From positions 1,061,501-1,125,500 of the forward strand of contig NZ_CP133988.1 of assembly GCF_031582885.1 (NCBI RefSeq): a DNA stretch of 64,000 nt. The letters run 5' to 3'. Origin of the DNA: Streptococcus parasanguinis. GTDB taxonomy: Bacteria; Bacillota; Bacilli; Lactobacillales; Streptococcaceae. Positions 55,186 to 64,000 of this stretch are shown piece after piece (within the stretch, counting starts at the first letter, position 1; every line of letters begins with the position of its first letter). The notes under the pieces are model-generated. The model did not search any database and was not told where the DNA came from. It saw nothing but the letters and a program-made list of their open reading frames with translations. A program made the translations under genes and the position numbers.

Positions 55186-56427
55186 ATGAAAATTGAAAAA
55201 AGACATCTTTTAAATTATTCCATCCTCATTCCCTATTTGATTTTATCCATTATTGGTTTGATTGTAGTCTATTCGACAACAAGTGCCTTGGCAATTCAAA
55301 GTGGAGTGAGTTCTACTCGGATGGTGCGGACACAGGGACTCTTTTTTATCCTTAGTCTCCTAACCATCGCCTTGATTTATAAATTTAGCTTAAAGTTTCT
55401 TCGAAATAAAAAAGTGCTGGCTTTTGTCATCTTTATTGAAGTGATTTTGTTGATTTTGTCTAGGTTTATCACAGATACGGTCAATGGAGCTCATGGTTGG
55501 TTGACAATTCCTGGAGGATTCAGTATCCAGCCAGCGGAGTACCTTAAGGTGATCTTAGTCTGGTATCTAGCCTTGATCTTTTCTAAACGACAAGACGAGA
55601 TACGCGATTATGATTATCAAGCCTTGACCCACAATGAATGGATCCCAAGGAATTTAAACGATTGGCGTTGGCTGACCTTGATTCTGATTGGAATCGTTGT
55701 GATTATGCCGGACTTGGGAAATGCAACGATCTTGGCCTTGACGGTCTTGATTATGATTACGGCTAGTGGAGTGGGCTACCGTTGGTTTACCTCTTTACTT
55801 GGTTTAGTTGTTGGAGCATCCACCATTGTACTTGGTTCAATATGGATCATCGGTGTGGATCGTGTCGCTAAAATTCCTGTCTTTGGTTATGTGGCCAAAC
55901 GTTTTAGTGCCTTCTTTAACCCCTTTAATGACTTGTCTGGCGCAGGTCACCAATTAGCTAATTCCTACTATGCCATGAGTAACGGTGGTTGGTTTGGCTT
56001 GGGGCTAGGAAATTCCATTGAAAAACAAGGTTACTTACCAGAAGCGCACACAGACTTTGTGTTTGCGATTGTGATTGAAGAATTAGGTTTTGTTGGAGCT
56101 AGTTTGATCCTTGCTCTCTTATTCTTCTTAATTCTTCGGATCATTTTAGTCGGTATTCGAGCAAAGAATCCTTTTAATTCGATGATGGCCATTGGGATCG
56201 GTGGGATGATCTTGGTACAAACCTTCATTAACATCGGAGGTATTTCTGGTTTGATTCCGTCTACAGGTGTGACCTTCCCCTTCTTATCTCAAGGGGGAAA
56301 TAGCTTATGGGTCTTATCCGTAGCGATTGCTTTTGTTTTGAATATCGATGCGAGTGAAAAACGGGCCAAGATGGAACAAGAAGGCATGGTTTTTGAAGAA
56401 AAAGGTAAAATCAAACCTTATTATTAA
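55186..56427 (+). CDS. ftsW: Peptidoglycan polymerase FtsW (SEDS family)
   Basis: SEDS glycosyltransferase (413 aa, about ten membrane helices) that polymerises lipid II at the division septum with its class B PBP partner. SEDS features are NGAHGWLTIPGGFSIQPAEYLK (about residues 104-125), ISSHQ-like GAGHQLANSYYAMSNGGWFGLGLGNS, the catalytic loop PEAHTDFVFAIVIEELG (about 286-302) and SGLIPSTGVTFPFLSQGGNS near the C-terminus. Downstream ppc is 38 nt away, and this ftsW-ppc order is conserved in pneumococcus. Confidence 0.94.
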   Translation: MKIEKRHLLNYSILIPYLILSIIGLIVVYSTTSALAIQSGVSSTRMVRTQGLFFILSLLTIALIYKFSLKFLRNKKVLAFVIFIEVILLILSRFITDTVNGAHGWLTIPGGFSIQPAEYLKVILVWYLALIFSKRQDEIRDYDYQALTHNEWIPRNLNDWRWLTLILIGIVVIMPDLGNATILALTVLIMITASGVGYRWFTSLLGLVVGASTIVLGSIWIIGVDRVAKIPVFGYVAKRFSAFFNPFNDLSGAGHQLANSYYAMSNGGWFGLGLGNSIEKQGYLPEAHTDFVFAIVIEELGFVGASLILALLFFLILRIILVGIRAKNPFNSMMAIGIGGMILVQTFINIGGISGLIPSTGVTFPFLSQGGNSLWVLSVAIAFVLNIDASEKRAKMEQEGMVFEEKGKIKPYY

Positions 56428-56465
56428 AAGGGAATTGTTGAATGGCTTTTCAAAAAGGAGAAAAA

Positions 56466-59291
56466 ATGGTTTTAAAAAAATTAGAGAACTATAGGAATAA
56501 AGGCATTCTTACAGAAGAGGTCGAAATTCTAACAGATTTATTAGATGATATTACTAAAAATTTGGTTCGTCCGGAAACCTTTGATAAAATTACACAGTTG
56601 AAGGATTTATCAAAAACACAGAATTACCGCGACTTGAATCAACTAGTGGGACAACTATCTAATGAAGAGATGACAGTGATTTCACGTTATTTTGCGATTT
56701 TACCACTCTTGATTAACATCTCAGAAGATGTCGATTTGGCCTATGAAATCAATCATTTGAATAATGTGGATGGCGAATACCTTGGAAAACTTTCTTCAAC
56801 CATTAAAGAAGTTGCGAAGAATGAAGATGCGCAAGAAATTCTTGAAAATCTCAATATTGTACCGGTTTTAACAGCCCATCCAACTCAAGTGCAAAGAAAG
56901 ACTATGCTGGATCTGACTAATCATATCCATGCTCTTCTTCGTCAACACCGGGATGTTAAAGCGGGATTGATTAATGAAAACAAGTGGTATAATAACCTTC
57001 GTTGTAATATTGAAATTATGATGCAAACGGATATGATCCGTGATAAAAAATTGAAGGTGACCAATGAGATCACCAACGTCATGGAATATTACAATAGCTC
57101 CTTCTTGCAAGCTGTTCCAAACTTGATGTTGGAGTACAAACGCTTGGCAAAAGAGCATGGATTAGAGCTTGAACAACCACGTCCAATTACAATGGGCATG
57201 TGGATTGGGGGAGACCGGGATGGAAATCCGTTTGTAACAGCTGAGACCTTGAAACGTTCTGCAACCATTCAAAGTGAAGTCATTTTGAACTATTATATCG
57301 AAAAGATTTCTAAATTATACCGTCATTTCTCACTTTCAACGAGTCTTTCTAAAACAAGTGAAGCAGTAGCTGAAATGGCAGCCCTATCAAGTGATACATC
57401 TGTTTTTCGTGAAAAAGAGCCATACCGTCGTGCTTTCCACTATATTCAGTCAAAATTGATCCAAACCTTGGTCAACTTAAAAGAATGGACGATGGTTGGG
57501 GAAACTAGAGAAGATCGTTATGCTGTCGAGAGGTTATTAGGAGCAAACGCTCATCAACAAGGGCCAGTTTCTGATTATATCGGCAATCGTATCTCTGGAG
57601 CTTTAAAGAAAATTTCTGAGAAAGAAGCTCCAGCTTATGCCTCTGCTCAAGAATTTAAAGAAGACCTTAAAAAGATCAAAGATTCCTTGTTAGAAAACAA
57701 GTCAGAGTATTTGATTTCGGGTGAATTTACAGAACTTCTAGAAGCCATCGATGTTTTTGGATTCTATCTCGCCTCTATTGATATGCGCCAGGATTCTAGT
57801 GTGCATGAAGCCTGTGTAGCAGAATTATTGAAATCAGCAGGGATTAATGACCATTATTCTGATTTATCAGAGGAAGAAAAGTGTCAAGTTCTCTTGAAAG
57901 AACTCTTAGAAGACCCACGGATTTTATCAGCCACCCATGCTGAAAAATCTGAACTACTTGAAAAAGAATTGGCAATTTTCCAAACAGCTCGTGAATTGAA
58001 GGATCGTTTAGGAGAAGAAGTCATTCGTCAAAACATCATTTCTCATGCAACAAGTGTATCAGATATGTTGGAATTGGCTGTGATGTTGAAAGAAGTGGGC
58101 TTAGTTGATACGGAAAAAGCTCGCGTGCAAATCGTACCTTTATTTGAAACAATCGAAGATTTGGATCATTCAGAAGAAACTATGAGAAGCTACTTGTCTC
58201 TTCCAATTGCCAAACGTTGGATTGCTTCCAAGAACAACTACCAAGAAATTATGTTAGGTTACTCGGATTCTAACAAGGATGGTGGCTACTTGTCTTCTTG
58301 TTGGACCCTCTTTAAAGCCCAACAACAATTGACCGCTATCGGAGATGAGTTTGGAGTGAAGATTACCTTCTTCCATGGTCGTGGTGGGACTGTTGGCCGT
58401 GGTGGAGGTCCTACTTATGAAGCCATCACGTCTCAACCGTTGAAATCCATTAATGACCGCATCCGCTTAACTGAGCAAGGGGAAGTAATCGGCAATAAAT
58501 ATGGAAATAAAGATGCTGCCTACTACAACCTTGAAATGCTCGTTTCTGCAACCATTAACCGAATGATTGCCGAACAAAAGAGTCCATTTTCTATGTTTGA
58601 TCGTTTCGGGGAAGTCATGGATAAAGTCGTGAATCGCAGTTACGATATCTATCGTGATTTGGTCTTTGGAAATGAGCACTTCTATGATTACTTCTTTGAA
58701 TCAAGTCCGATCAAAGCAATTTCAAGTTTTAATATTGGTTCACGTCCAGCTGCTCGTAAGACCATTACAGAAATTGGTGGTTTGCGTGCTATTCCTTGGG
58801 TCTTCTCTTGGTCACAAAGTCGGGTGATGTTCCCTGGTTGGTATGGAGTAGGTTCTAGCTTTAAGGAATATATCGATGAGGATCCTGAGAATATCGAAAC
58901 CCTTCGATACATGTATAAAAACTGGCCTTTCTTCCAATCTCTCTTATCAAATGTGGACATGGTCTTATCCAAAGCCAACATGGACATTGCTTTTGAGTAC
59001 GCCCAATTGTGTGAAGAAGAAGAAGTTCGCAATATCTATCAGATTATCTTACATGAATGGCAATTGACCAAGGACATCATCTTGATGATTGAGGAACAAG
59101 ACGAGTTGCTCGCTGAAAATCCTTATTTGAAAGAAAGTTTGGACTATCGGATGCCATACTTTAACGTCTTGAACTATATTCAGTTAGAATTGATTCGACG
59201 TCAACGGACTGGACAACTACCAGCCGATCAAGACAAGCTAATCCATATTACGATCAATGGAGTGGCTACAGGATTACGAAATTCAGGTTAA
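56466..59291 (+). CDS. ppc: Phosphoenolpyruvate carboxylase
   Basis: Anaplerotic enzyme (941 aa) that converts PEP and bicarbonate to oxaloacetate, supplying aspartate in streptococci without a full TCA cycle. Catalytic stretches are VLTAHPTQ (His, about residues 138-145), [11 protein letters not shown], and [14 protein letters not shown], and the protein ends in the conserved RNSG. I place the start at 56466 (MVLKKLENY) because it matches homologues and follows AAGGAG with 5-nt spacing; ATG 56442 adds eight residues. No clear own promoter, so it may be read from ftsW. Confidence 0.96.
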   Translation: MVLKKLENYRNKGILTEEVEILTDLLDDITKNLVRPETFDKITQLKDLSKTQNYRDLNQLVGQLSNEEMTVISRYFAILPLLINISEDVDLAYEINHLNNVDGEYLGKLSSTIKEVAKNEDAQEILENLNIVPVLTAHPTQVQRKTMLDLTNHIHALLRQHRDVKAGLINENKWYNNLRCNIEIMMQTDMIRDKKLKVTNEITNVMEYYNSSFLQAVPNLMLEYKRLAKEHGLELEQPRPITMGMWIGGDRDGNPFVTAETLKRSATIQSEVILNYYIEKISKLYRHFSLSTSLSKTSEAVAEMAALSSDTSVFREKEPYRRAFHYIQSKLIQTLVNLKEWTMVGETREDRYAVERLLGANAHQQGPVSDYIGNRISGALKKISEKEAPAYASAQEFKEDLKKIKDSLLENKSEYLISGEFTELLEAIDVFGFYLASIDMRQDSSVHEACVAELLKSAGINDHYSDLSEEEKCQVLLKELLEDPRILSATHAEKSELLEKELAIFQTARELKDRLGEEVIRQNIISHATSVSDMLELAVMLKEVGLVDTEKARVQIVPLFETIEDLDHSEETMRSYLSLPIAKRWIASKNNYQEIMLGYSDSNKDGGYLSSCWTLFKAQQQLTAIGDEFGVKITFFHGRGGTVGRGGGPTYEAITSQPLKSINDRIRLTEQGEVIGNKYGNKDAAYYNLEMLVSATINRMIAEQKSPFSMFDRFGEVMDKVVNRSYDIYRDLVFGNEHFYDYFFESSPIKAISSFNIGSRPAARKTITEIGGLRAIPWVFSWSQSRVMFPGWYGVGSSFKEYIDEDPENIETLRYMYKNWPFFQSLLSNVDMVLSKANMDIAFEYAQLCEEEEVRNIYQIILHEWQLTKDIILMIEEQDELLAENPYLKESLDYRMPYFNVLNYIQLELIRRQRTGQLPADQDKLIHITINGVATGLRNSG

Positions 59292-59320
59292 AAAAATCGG
59301 AACATTGTTCCGATTTTTTT
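59290..59320 (+). terminator. ppc terminator
   Basis: AAAAAATCGGAAC-ATT-GTTCCGATTTTTT. The stretch 59321-59469 that follows holds no gene that I can see. Confidence 0.88.
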
Positions 59321-59469
59321 AGTCCCTGATATTAAAGGACCAAAAGGTATGTAATGGCTTAAATAGAAGATTTAAAATGAGAATTTTCAAAGCTAGATCA
59401 GGATCTTTCAGCAAGCTGATAAAATAAAAGAAAAGAAGAGGAATAATTAAGAAAATATAGGTAAAAGGC

Positions 59470-59498
59470 TTGCAATTTTATCTAAAATTCGATAGAAT
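59470..59498 (+). promoter_or_regulatory. tuf promoter
   Basis: TTGCAA (59470-59475), 17 nt, TAGAAT (59493-59498). The leader is about 65 nt. Confidence 0.7.
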
Positions 59499-59569
59499 AG
59501 TAAGGAAAGTTAGACTGTATTGCCTACTGTCTATCTATAAAATATATTTTATTGGAGGCTTTTACTCAA

Positions 59570-60766
<1,197 letters not shown>

Positions 60767-60807
60767 TTCGATCTAGTTCCCAGATTAACAATTATATAGA
60801 CAGACAG

Positions 60808-60837
60808 AAAACCCCGTGAAGACGGGGTTTTTATTTT
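60808..60837 (+). terminator. tuf terminator
   Basis: AAAACCCCGT-GAAG-ACGGGGTTTT followed by TATTTTT; G+C-rich and strong. Confidence 0.9.
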
Positions 60838-60887
60838 TGGCAAAAAGTAAAATGATCTTGTGCAATCTTTCATTATAACGAAAATTA

Positions 60888-60896
60888 TGGTAAAAT
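60888..60896 (+). promoter_or_regulatory. Extended -10 promoter of tpiA
   Basis: TGG-TAAAAT at 60888-60896, with TTTCAT 17 nt upstream (60868-60873) as a weak -35. Confidence 0.5.
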
Positions 60897-60931
60897 AGAT
60901 AGTATAAAATTAGAAAAAAGAGGTATGTGAA

Positions 60932-61690
60932 ATGTCACGTAAACCATTTATCGCTGGTAACTGGAAAATGAACAAAAATCCAGAAGAAGCAAAAGCATTC
61001 GTTGAAGCTGTAGCATCAAAACTTCCTTCAGCTGACCTTGTTGAAGCTGGTATCGCAGCTCCTGCAGTTGACTTGACAGCTGTTCTTGCTGCTGCTAAAG
61101 GTTCAAACCTTAAAGTTGCTGCCCAAAACACTTACTTTGAAAATGCCGGTGCCTTCACTGGTGAAACTAGCCCACAAGTTTTGAAAGAAATCGGTACTGA
61201 CTACGTTGTTATTGGTCACTCAGAACGTCGTGACTACTTCCATGAAACTGATGAAGATATCAACAAAAAAGCAAAAGCAATCTTTGCGAACGGTATGCTT
61301 CCAATCATCTGTTGTGGTGAAAGCCTTGAAACTTACGAAGCTGGTAAAGCAGCAGAATTCGTAGGGGCTCAAGTATCAGCTGCTCTTGCTGGATTGACTG
61401 CAGAACAAGTCGCTTCAACAGTTATCGCATACGAACCAATCTGGGCGATCGGTACTGGTAAATCAGCTTCACAAGACGACGCACAAAAAATGTGTAAAGT
61501 TGTTCGTGACGTTGTAGCTGCTGACTTTGGTCAAGAAGTGGCTGACAAAGTACGTGTTCAATACGGTGGTTCAGTGAAACCTGAAAACGTTGCTGAATAC
61601 ATGGCTTGTCCAGACGTTGACGGAGCTCTTGTTGGTGGTGCATCACTTGATCCAGAAAGCTTCTTGGCATTGCTTGACTTCGTTAAATAA
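60932..61690 (+). CDS. tpiA: Triosephosphate isomerase
   Basis: Glycolytic enzyme (252 aa) interconverting DHAP and glyceraldehyde 3-phosphate. Active-site residues: Asn and Lys in GNWKMNK (residues 10-16), His in VIGHSERR (about 93-100), and the catalytic Glu in [12 protein letters not shown] (about 166-177), with the phosphate loop GGSVKPEN and GALVGGASL. Highly biased codons. Has its own promoter and terminator. Confidence 0.98.
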   Translation: MSRKPFIAGNWKMNKNPEEAKAFVEAVASKLPSADLVEAGIAAPAVDLTAVLAAAKGSNLKVAAQNTYFENAGAFTGETSPQVLKEIGTDYVVIGHSERRDYFHETDEDINKKAKAIFANGMLPIICCGESLETYEAGKAAEFVGAQVSAALAGLTAEQVASTVIAYEPIWAIGTGKSASQDDAQKMCKVVRDVVAADFGQEVADKVRVQYGGSVKPENVAEYMACPDVDGALVGGASLDPESFLALLDFVK

Positions 61691-61699
61691 TGACATCTA

Positions 61700-61728
61700 A
61701 AAGGCGAGAGGGTTCTCGTCTTTTTTAT
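61700..61728 (+). terminator. tpiA terminator
   Basis: GGCGAGA pairs with TCTCGTC (one G-U) and is followed by TTTTTT. Confidence 0.8.
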
Positions 61729-61733
61729 AGTAG

Positions 61734-61761
61734 AAAAGACCAGCTTCAGAGCTGGTCTTTT
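61734..61761 (-). terminator. murMN terminator
   Basis: Minus strand AAAAGACCAGCT-CTGA-AGCTGGTCTTTT. It is only 4 nt after the murN stop. Confidence 0.85.
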
Positions 61762-61764
61762 GAG

Positions 61765-63000
61765 TTAGGAACGTCCTAATAGTTTCTTAATGAGAGAAAT
61801 CAGTTTGTATTTCAGAGGACTTGGGTAATAACGGAAGGTCCCCATCTTACGGACGATGTAGCCATTGAAATTCTGTTTGAAACGAAGCACACCATCTGAC
61901 CCGTCAAAGATTCCTTGAATACCAAGGAAGTTATATCTTGGGATACCACGTTTGATGGTTTCAAGCATCATATATTCTTGGAGAACAGCAGGAGCATAGA
62001 ACTTGTTAAATTCTGTATAAGAGCCACTGAATAAATAGGTGGATTCTTGTGGCATATAGACGAAGAGGCTTCCTGCAAGAATGACGTCTTGATCTCCATA
62101 TTTTTCTATATATTCTTTCGCTTCCTTCTTTCTCACCTCAAAGGTATCAAACTGGCTAGAGAATTCACGAAGTTGATTTTGTTTTTTCTCTGAATGTGGG
62201 TTGACTTCAAGATCTTTCTGTAATTTCTCAATCTTCTGTGCTAGTTTTCCTTGGTCTTTTTCAAGATTGGTGTAGTATTGGTGAAAGTTCAGCGTTGCGA
62301 TCATGAAATCTGCTTTGTCGCCAAAACTATCATAGAAGGTTTGGTAATAATCCAAGGTCTTATCTTGATAGTCTCGACGGTCACTAGTAGAAGAAGTAAT
62401 ATCCTTGAAAAGTTGTAGTTCATCCCGGTTTAATCGTTTCAGTTCAATACCGAAAGATTTGGCTTTTTTGACAAGTGGCTTTCCTTTTTTACTGAAGCTC
62501 TTGAGAAGATTTTTTTCGGTGATGCCCTCCATATCTTTTACATAGTGCCAATCACCTTCTCCTCCTGGATAACCTGTTGTTAAACCATCATGCTGATAGC
62601 CCAATTTTTTTAGGGTATCCATGAAATGGGTTTGCTCTTCACTGGTTGGATTGCCGTCACTGTCAAAAGTTTGATAGGTATCATAGGGCTTGATAACGAG
62701 TTCAATAGCTCCATTCTCTTTCGCATAGTCTTTTAAGGCTGCATAGAAGGGTTCTAGCATAGCCTCCTCTTGGTAAAGGGGACCAGAATTGATTTCCATA
62801 TGGAGACCACCTGTCATAGGAAGACTGTACAAGATCGCTGCCACTTGGACTTGATCTTCTTGTTTCCAAGCGATAAATCGGACCGTGTTTCCTCGCTTTT
62901 CAAGCAGATCTGCCATTTCAGCAGACTGGATAAAAGAGCGATGGGAGACAGTATTTGCAAATGAGGTAAATTCTTCTTTTGAAATTGTCGTAAGAGTCAT
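61765..63000 (-). CDS. murN: Peptidoglycan branching enzyme MurN (FemABX family)
   Basis: Aminoacyl-tRNA-dependent ligase of 411 aa that adds the second residue of the interpeptide bridge to lipid II. FemABX features: FIQSAEMADLLEKRG at the N-terminus, LHMEINSGPLY, a lysine-rich coiled-coil arm (about residues 248-305) and the C-terminal IPRYNFLGIQGIFDGSDGVLRFKQNFNG block. It is called MurN rather than MurM because it is the second gene of the pair, as in pneumococcus. Start ATG 63000; the GGAG is 12 nt upstream, a long spacing. It lies 5 nt after the murM stop. Confidence 0.9.
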   Translation of the reverse strand: MTLTTISKEEFTSFANTVSHRSFIQSAEMADLLEKRGNTVRFIAWKQEDQVQVAAILYSLPMTGGLHMEINSGPLYQEEAMLEPFYAALKDYAKENGAIELVIKPYDTYQTFDSDGNPTSEEQTHFMDTLKKLGYQHDGLTTGYPGGEGDWHYVKDMEGITEKNLLKSFSKKGKPLVKKAKSFGIELKRLNRDELQLFKDITSSTSDRRDYQDKTLDYYQTFYDSFGDKADFMIATLNFHQYYTNLEKDQGKLAQKIEKLQKDLEVNPHSEKKQNQLREFSSQFDTFEVRKKEAKEYIEKYGDQDVILAGSLFVYMPQESTYLFSGSYTEFNKFYAPAVLQEYMMLETIKRGIPRYNFLGIQGIFDGSDGVLRFKQNFNGYIVRKMGTFRYYPSPLKYKLISLIKKLLGRS

Positions 63001-63005
63001 GTAAC

Positions 63006-64000
63006 TTATTTACTCCTTAATTTTTTCCGAATCTTGTAGACCTTGTTTACAAGTGGATAGAGTGGACTGGTTGGGAGGTTGAATTCCCCAACAAATTCTT
63101 CAATGACAGGATTAAATTTTGATTTGAAATGATAGAGACCACCATCGAGTGAATTTTCAATGCCCCCCATATTTTGCCAAGAAGCACCACGGTCGAAAGC
63201 GTGTTGGGCAGTTTCATACCAAGTGAGGATAGCAGGTTGGTAACGGCGGAATTCTTCATCCATCCCTGCATAAACATTTTCAGACGTCCCACCGAATTCA
63301 AGGGTTAAGGTCCCGGATAAAGGAACGACCTGTCTACCTTCTTGGAGATGCTGCTCAAGAAATTGCAGTTCTTCCTCTATACGCTCTTTTTCTTTTTGGT
63401 TGTTCTCAACCTTGCCAGGCTTTGTTTTTTCTGTGAATTTTTCAGCCTCTGCCTTGTTTTTTTCAAGATCTTTTATAAGGGAGCTTTTCCGTTTCTCGAG
63501 ATCTAGAGTAGACAAAGTAATGTAGGATTGTCCTTGGTAGGTTGTGAGTAGTTTTTCGTAGTAGTCTTTTCCACGTAAATGAATGCTTTTACGAGCCTCA
63601 GTCTTTTTCATGAGAGAAGCAAAGTCCTCTAACAATTCAGTCCCGCCAAATTGGACTTGGATCCCTTTGTTTCGAGCAGTTCGGATGGCTTGTCGAGTAG
63701 ATTTTGAAAGATCTTGCTCGGTGAAAAACTCTTTGTGGATATTTGCTTGAAAGCGTGGTTGGATATTTTCTGCCATATCACTGGTTCGGCCAGTCCATTC
63801 AATCCCTTCTGTTGTTAGGGTATCGATCACCGCTTGCACAGCAGGAGCTTCCGTCTTTTCTTGTCCAATCAAGTGTTTACTCAAGAAAAGACTTGGATCA
63901 AATTTCACAAACAAGGCCTTGTATTGTTTGGCAATTTTTTTAAGGGACTGGATCACATATGAAACCAGCTCTTTGTTTTGGTAATCCATGATTGGGCCTC
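63006..64000 (-). CDS. murM: Peptidoglycan branching enzyme MurM (FemABX family), 3' part
   Basis: The gene runs off the window end; 331 codons are visible, about 75 N-terminal residues being outside. The reading frame continues open before the internal Met at 63989: it reads GPIMDYQN, which matches the conserved IxRGPxMDY of MurM, so that Met is not the start. Visible parts are the coiled-coil arm (about 63375-63500) and the C-terminal block MGGIENSLDGGLYHFKSKFNPVIEEF. MurM adds the first Ser/Ala from tRNA to the lysine of lipid II. Upstream of murN in the same operon. Confidence 0.85.
   Translation of the reverse strand, partial: GPIMDYQNKELVSYVIQSLKKIAKQYKALFVKFDPSLFLSKHLIGQEKTEAPAVQAVIDTLTTEGIEWTGRTSDMAENIQPRFQANIHKEFFTEQDLSKSTRQAIRTARNKGIQVQFGGTELLEDFASLMKKTEARKSIHLRGKDYYEKLLTTYQGQSYITLSTLDLEKRKSSLIKDLEKNKAEAEKFTEKTKPGKVENNQKEKERIEEELQFLEQHLQEGRQVVPLSGTLTLEFGGTSENVYAGMDEEFRRYQPAILTWYETAQHAFDRGASWQNMGGIENSLDGGLYHFKSKFNPVIEEFVGEFNLPTSPLYPLVNKVYKIRKKLRSK

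Noticed and set aside
63006..63989. Met at 63989 as the start of the upstream FemABX gene
   Set aside because: The frame is open to the window end and reads GPI before this Met, matching a conserved internal motif, so the gene continues outside the window.

Overview
The window is chromosomal DNA of a low-GC Gram-positive coccus, almost certainly a viridans Streptococcus of the mitis/sanguinis type (S. parasanguinis or S. australis are my guesses; the species cannot be fixed from the sequence alone). The grounds are the pepQ/ccpA divergent pair, vicR-vicK-vicX with a single-membrane-segment VicK, the rnc-smc-Cof-Cof-ftsY string, hprK-lgt, ftsW-ppc, murM-murN, and many TGn-TATAAT extended -10 promoters. 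No rRNA, tRNA, phage, CRISPR array or intact insertion sequence was found. Most of the window is core genome, and accessory or rearranged DNA occurs in a few short patches.

Layout. 1-2.1 kb: start of a TetR regulator (cut by the window edge) and the manganese transporter gene mntH. 2.2-5.7 kb: two-gene ABC exporter. 5.9-7.4 kb: a phosphoesterase gene and an Rrf2 regulator. 7.6-12.3 kb: pepQ and ccpA diverging from a region with a cre site, then two glycolipid glycosyltransferases. 12.3-14.6 kb: T-box leader and thrS. 14.6-16.5 kb: a rearranged patch with a DUF389 membrane protein gene, a second diverged copy of the thrS 3' end and a repeat element. 16.7-19.6 kb: vicRKX. 19.7-20.7 kb: a lipoprotein and a DUF454 protein. 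20.8-28.3 kb: rnc-smc-two HAD phosphatases-ftsY. 28.4-31.95 kb: zwf and an operon of a 49-codon gene, a CECG permease and its DUF1980/TIGR03943-type partner. 32.1-34.7 kb: tex-sprT. 34.8-38.2 kb: a PspC-domain gene pair and hprK-lgt-DUF948-YtxH. 38.3-41.1 kb: a small membrane protein gene and two U32 family (TrhP-like) genes. 41.2-43.2 kb: an A+T-rich MFS transporter/HxlR cassette flanked by a duplicated hairpin. 43.4-46.1 kb: two small proteins and a MetE-core/cyclase operon. 46.3-51.0 kb: glutathione reductase and a MacAB-like exporter. 51.3-54.9 kb: lysS, a histidine phosphatase, ybaK and a GH25 lysozyme. 55.2-61.7 kb: ftsW, ppc, tuf, tpiA. 61.8-64 kb: murN and partial murM.

How the genes work together. 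Envelope biology dominates: glycolipid anchors (two glycosyltransferases), the VicRK essential two-component system, FtsW, MurM/MurN, Lgt, a GH25 hydrolase and two ABC exporters. Carbon control is represented by ccpA, hprK, zwf, tpiA and ppc. Translation and protein targeting are represented by thrS, lysS, tuf, ybaK, ftsY and the TrhP pair.

The most notable unexplained signals are: (1) a 175-bp three-hairpin repeat present four times, always in intergenic DNA downstream of a gene or gene remnant and in that gene's orientation; (2) the duplicated thrS end around the DUF389 gene; (3) a 22-bp terminator hairpin duplicated on both sides of the MFS/HxlR cassette; (4) four or five promoters whose -10 box lies only 6-8 nt before the start codon, predicting leaderless mRNAs; (5) individual operator-like sites (cre at ccpA, a MET-box-like palindrome, a VicR-box-like repeat, and a 16-bp inverted repeat enclosing the -10 of the PspC-domain gene).
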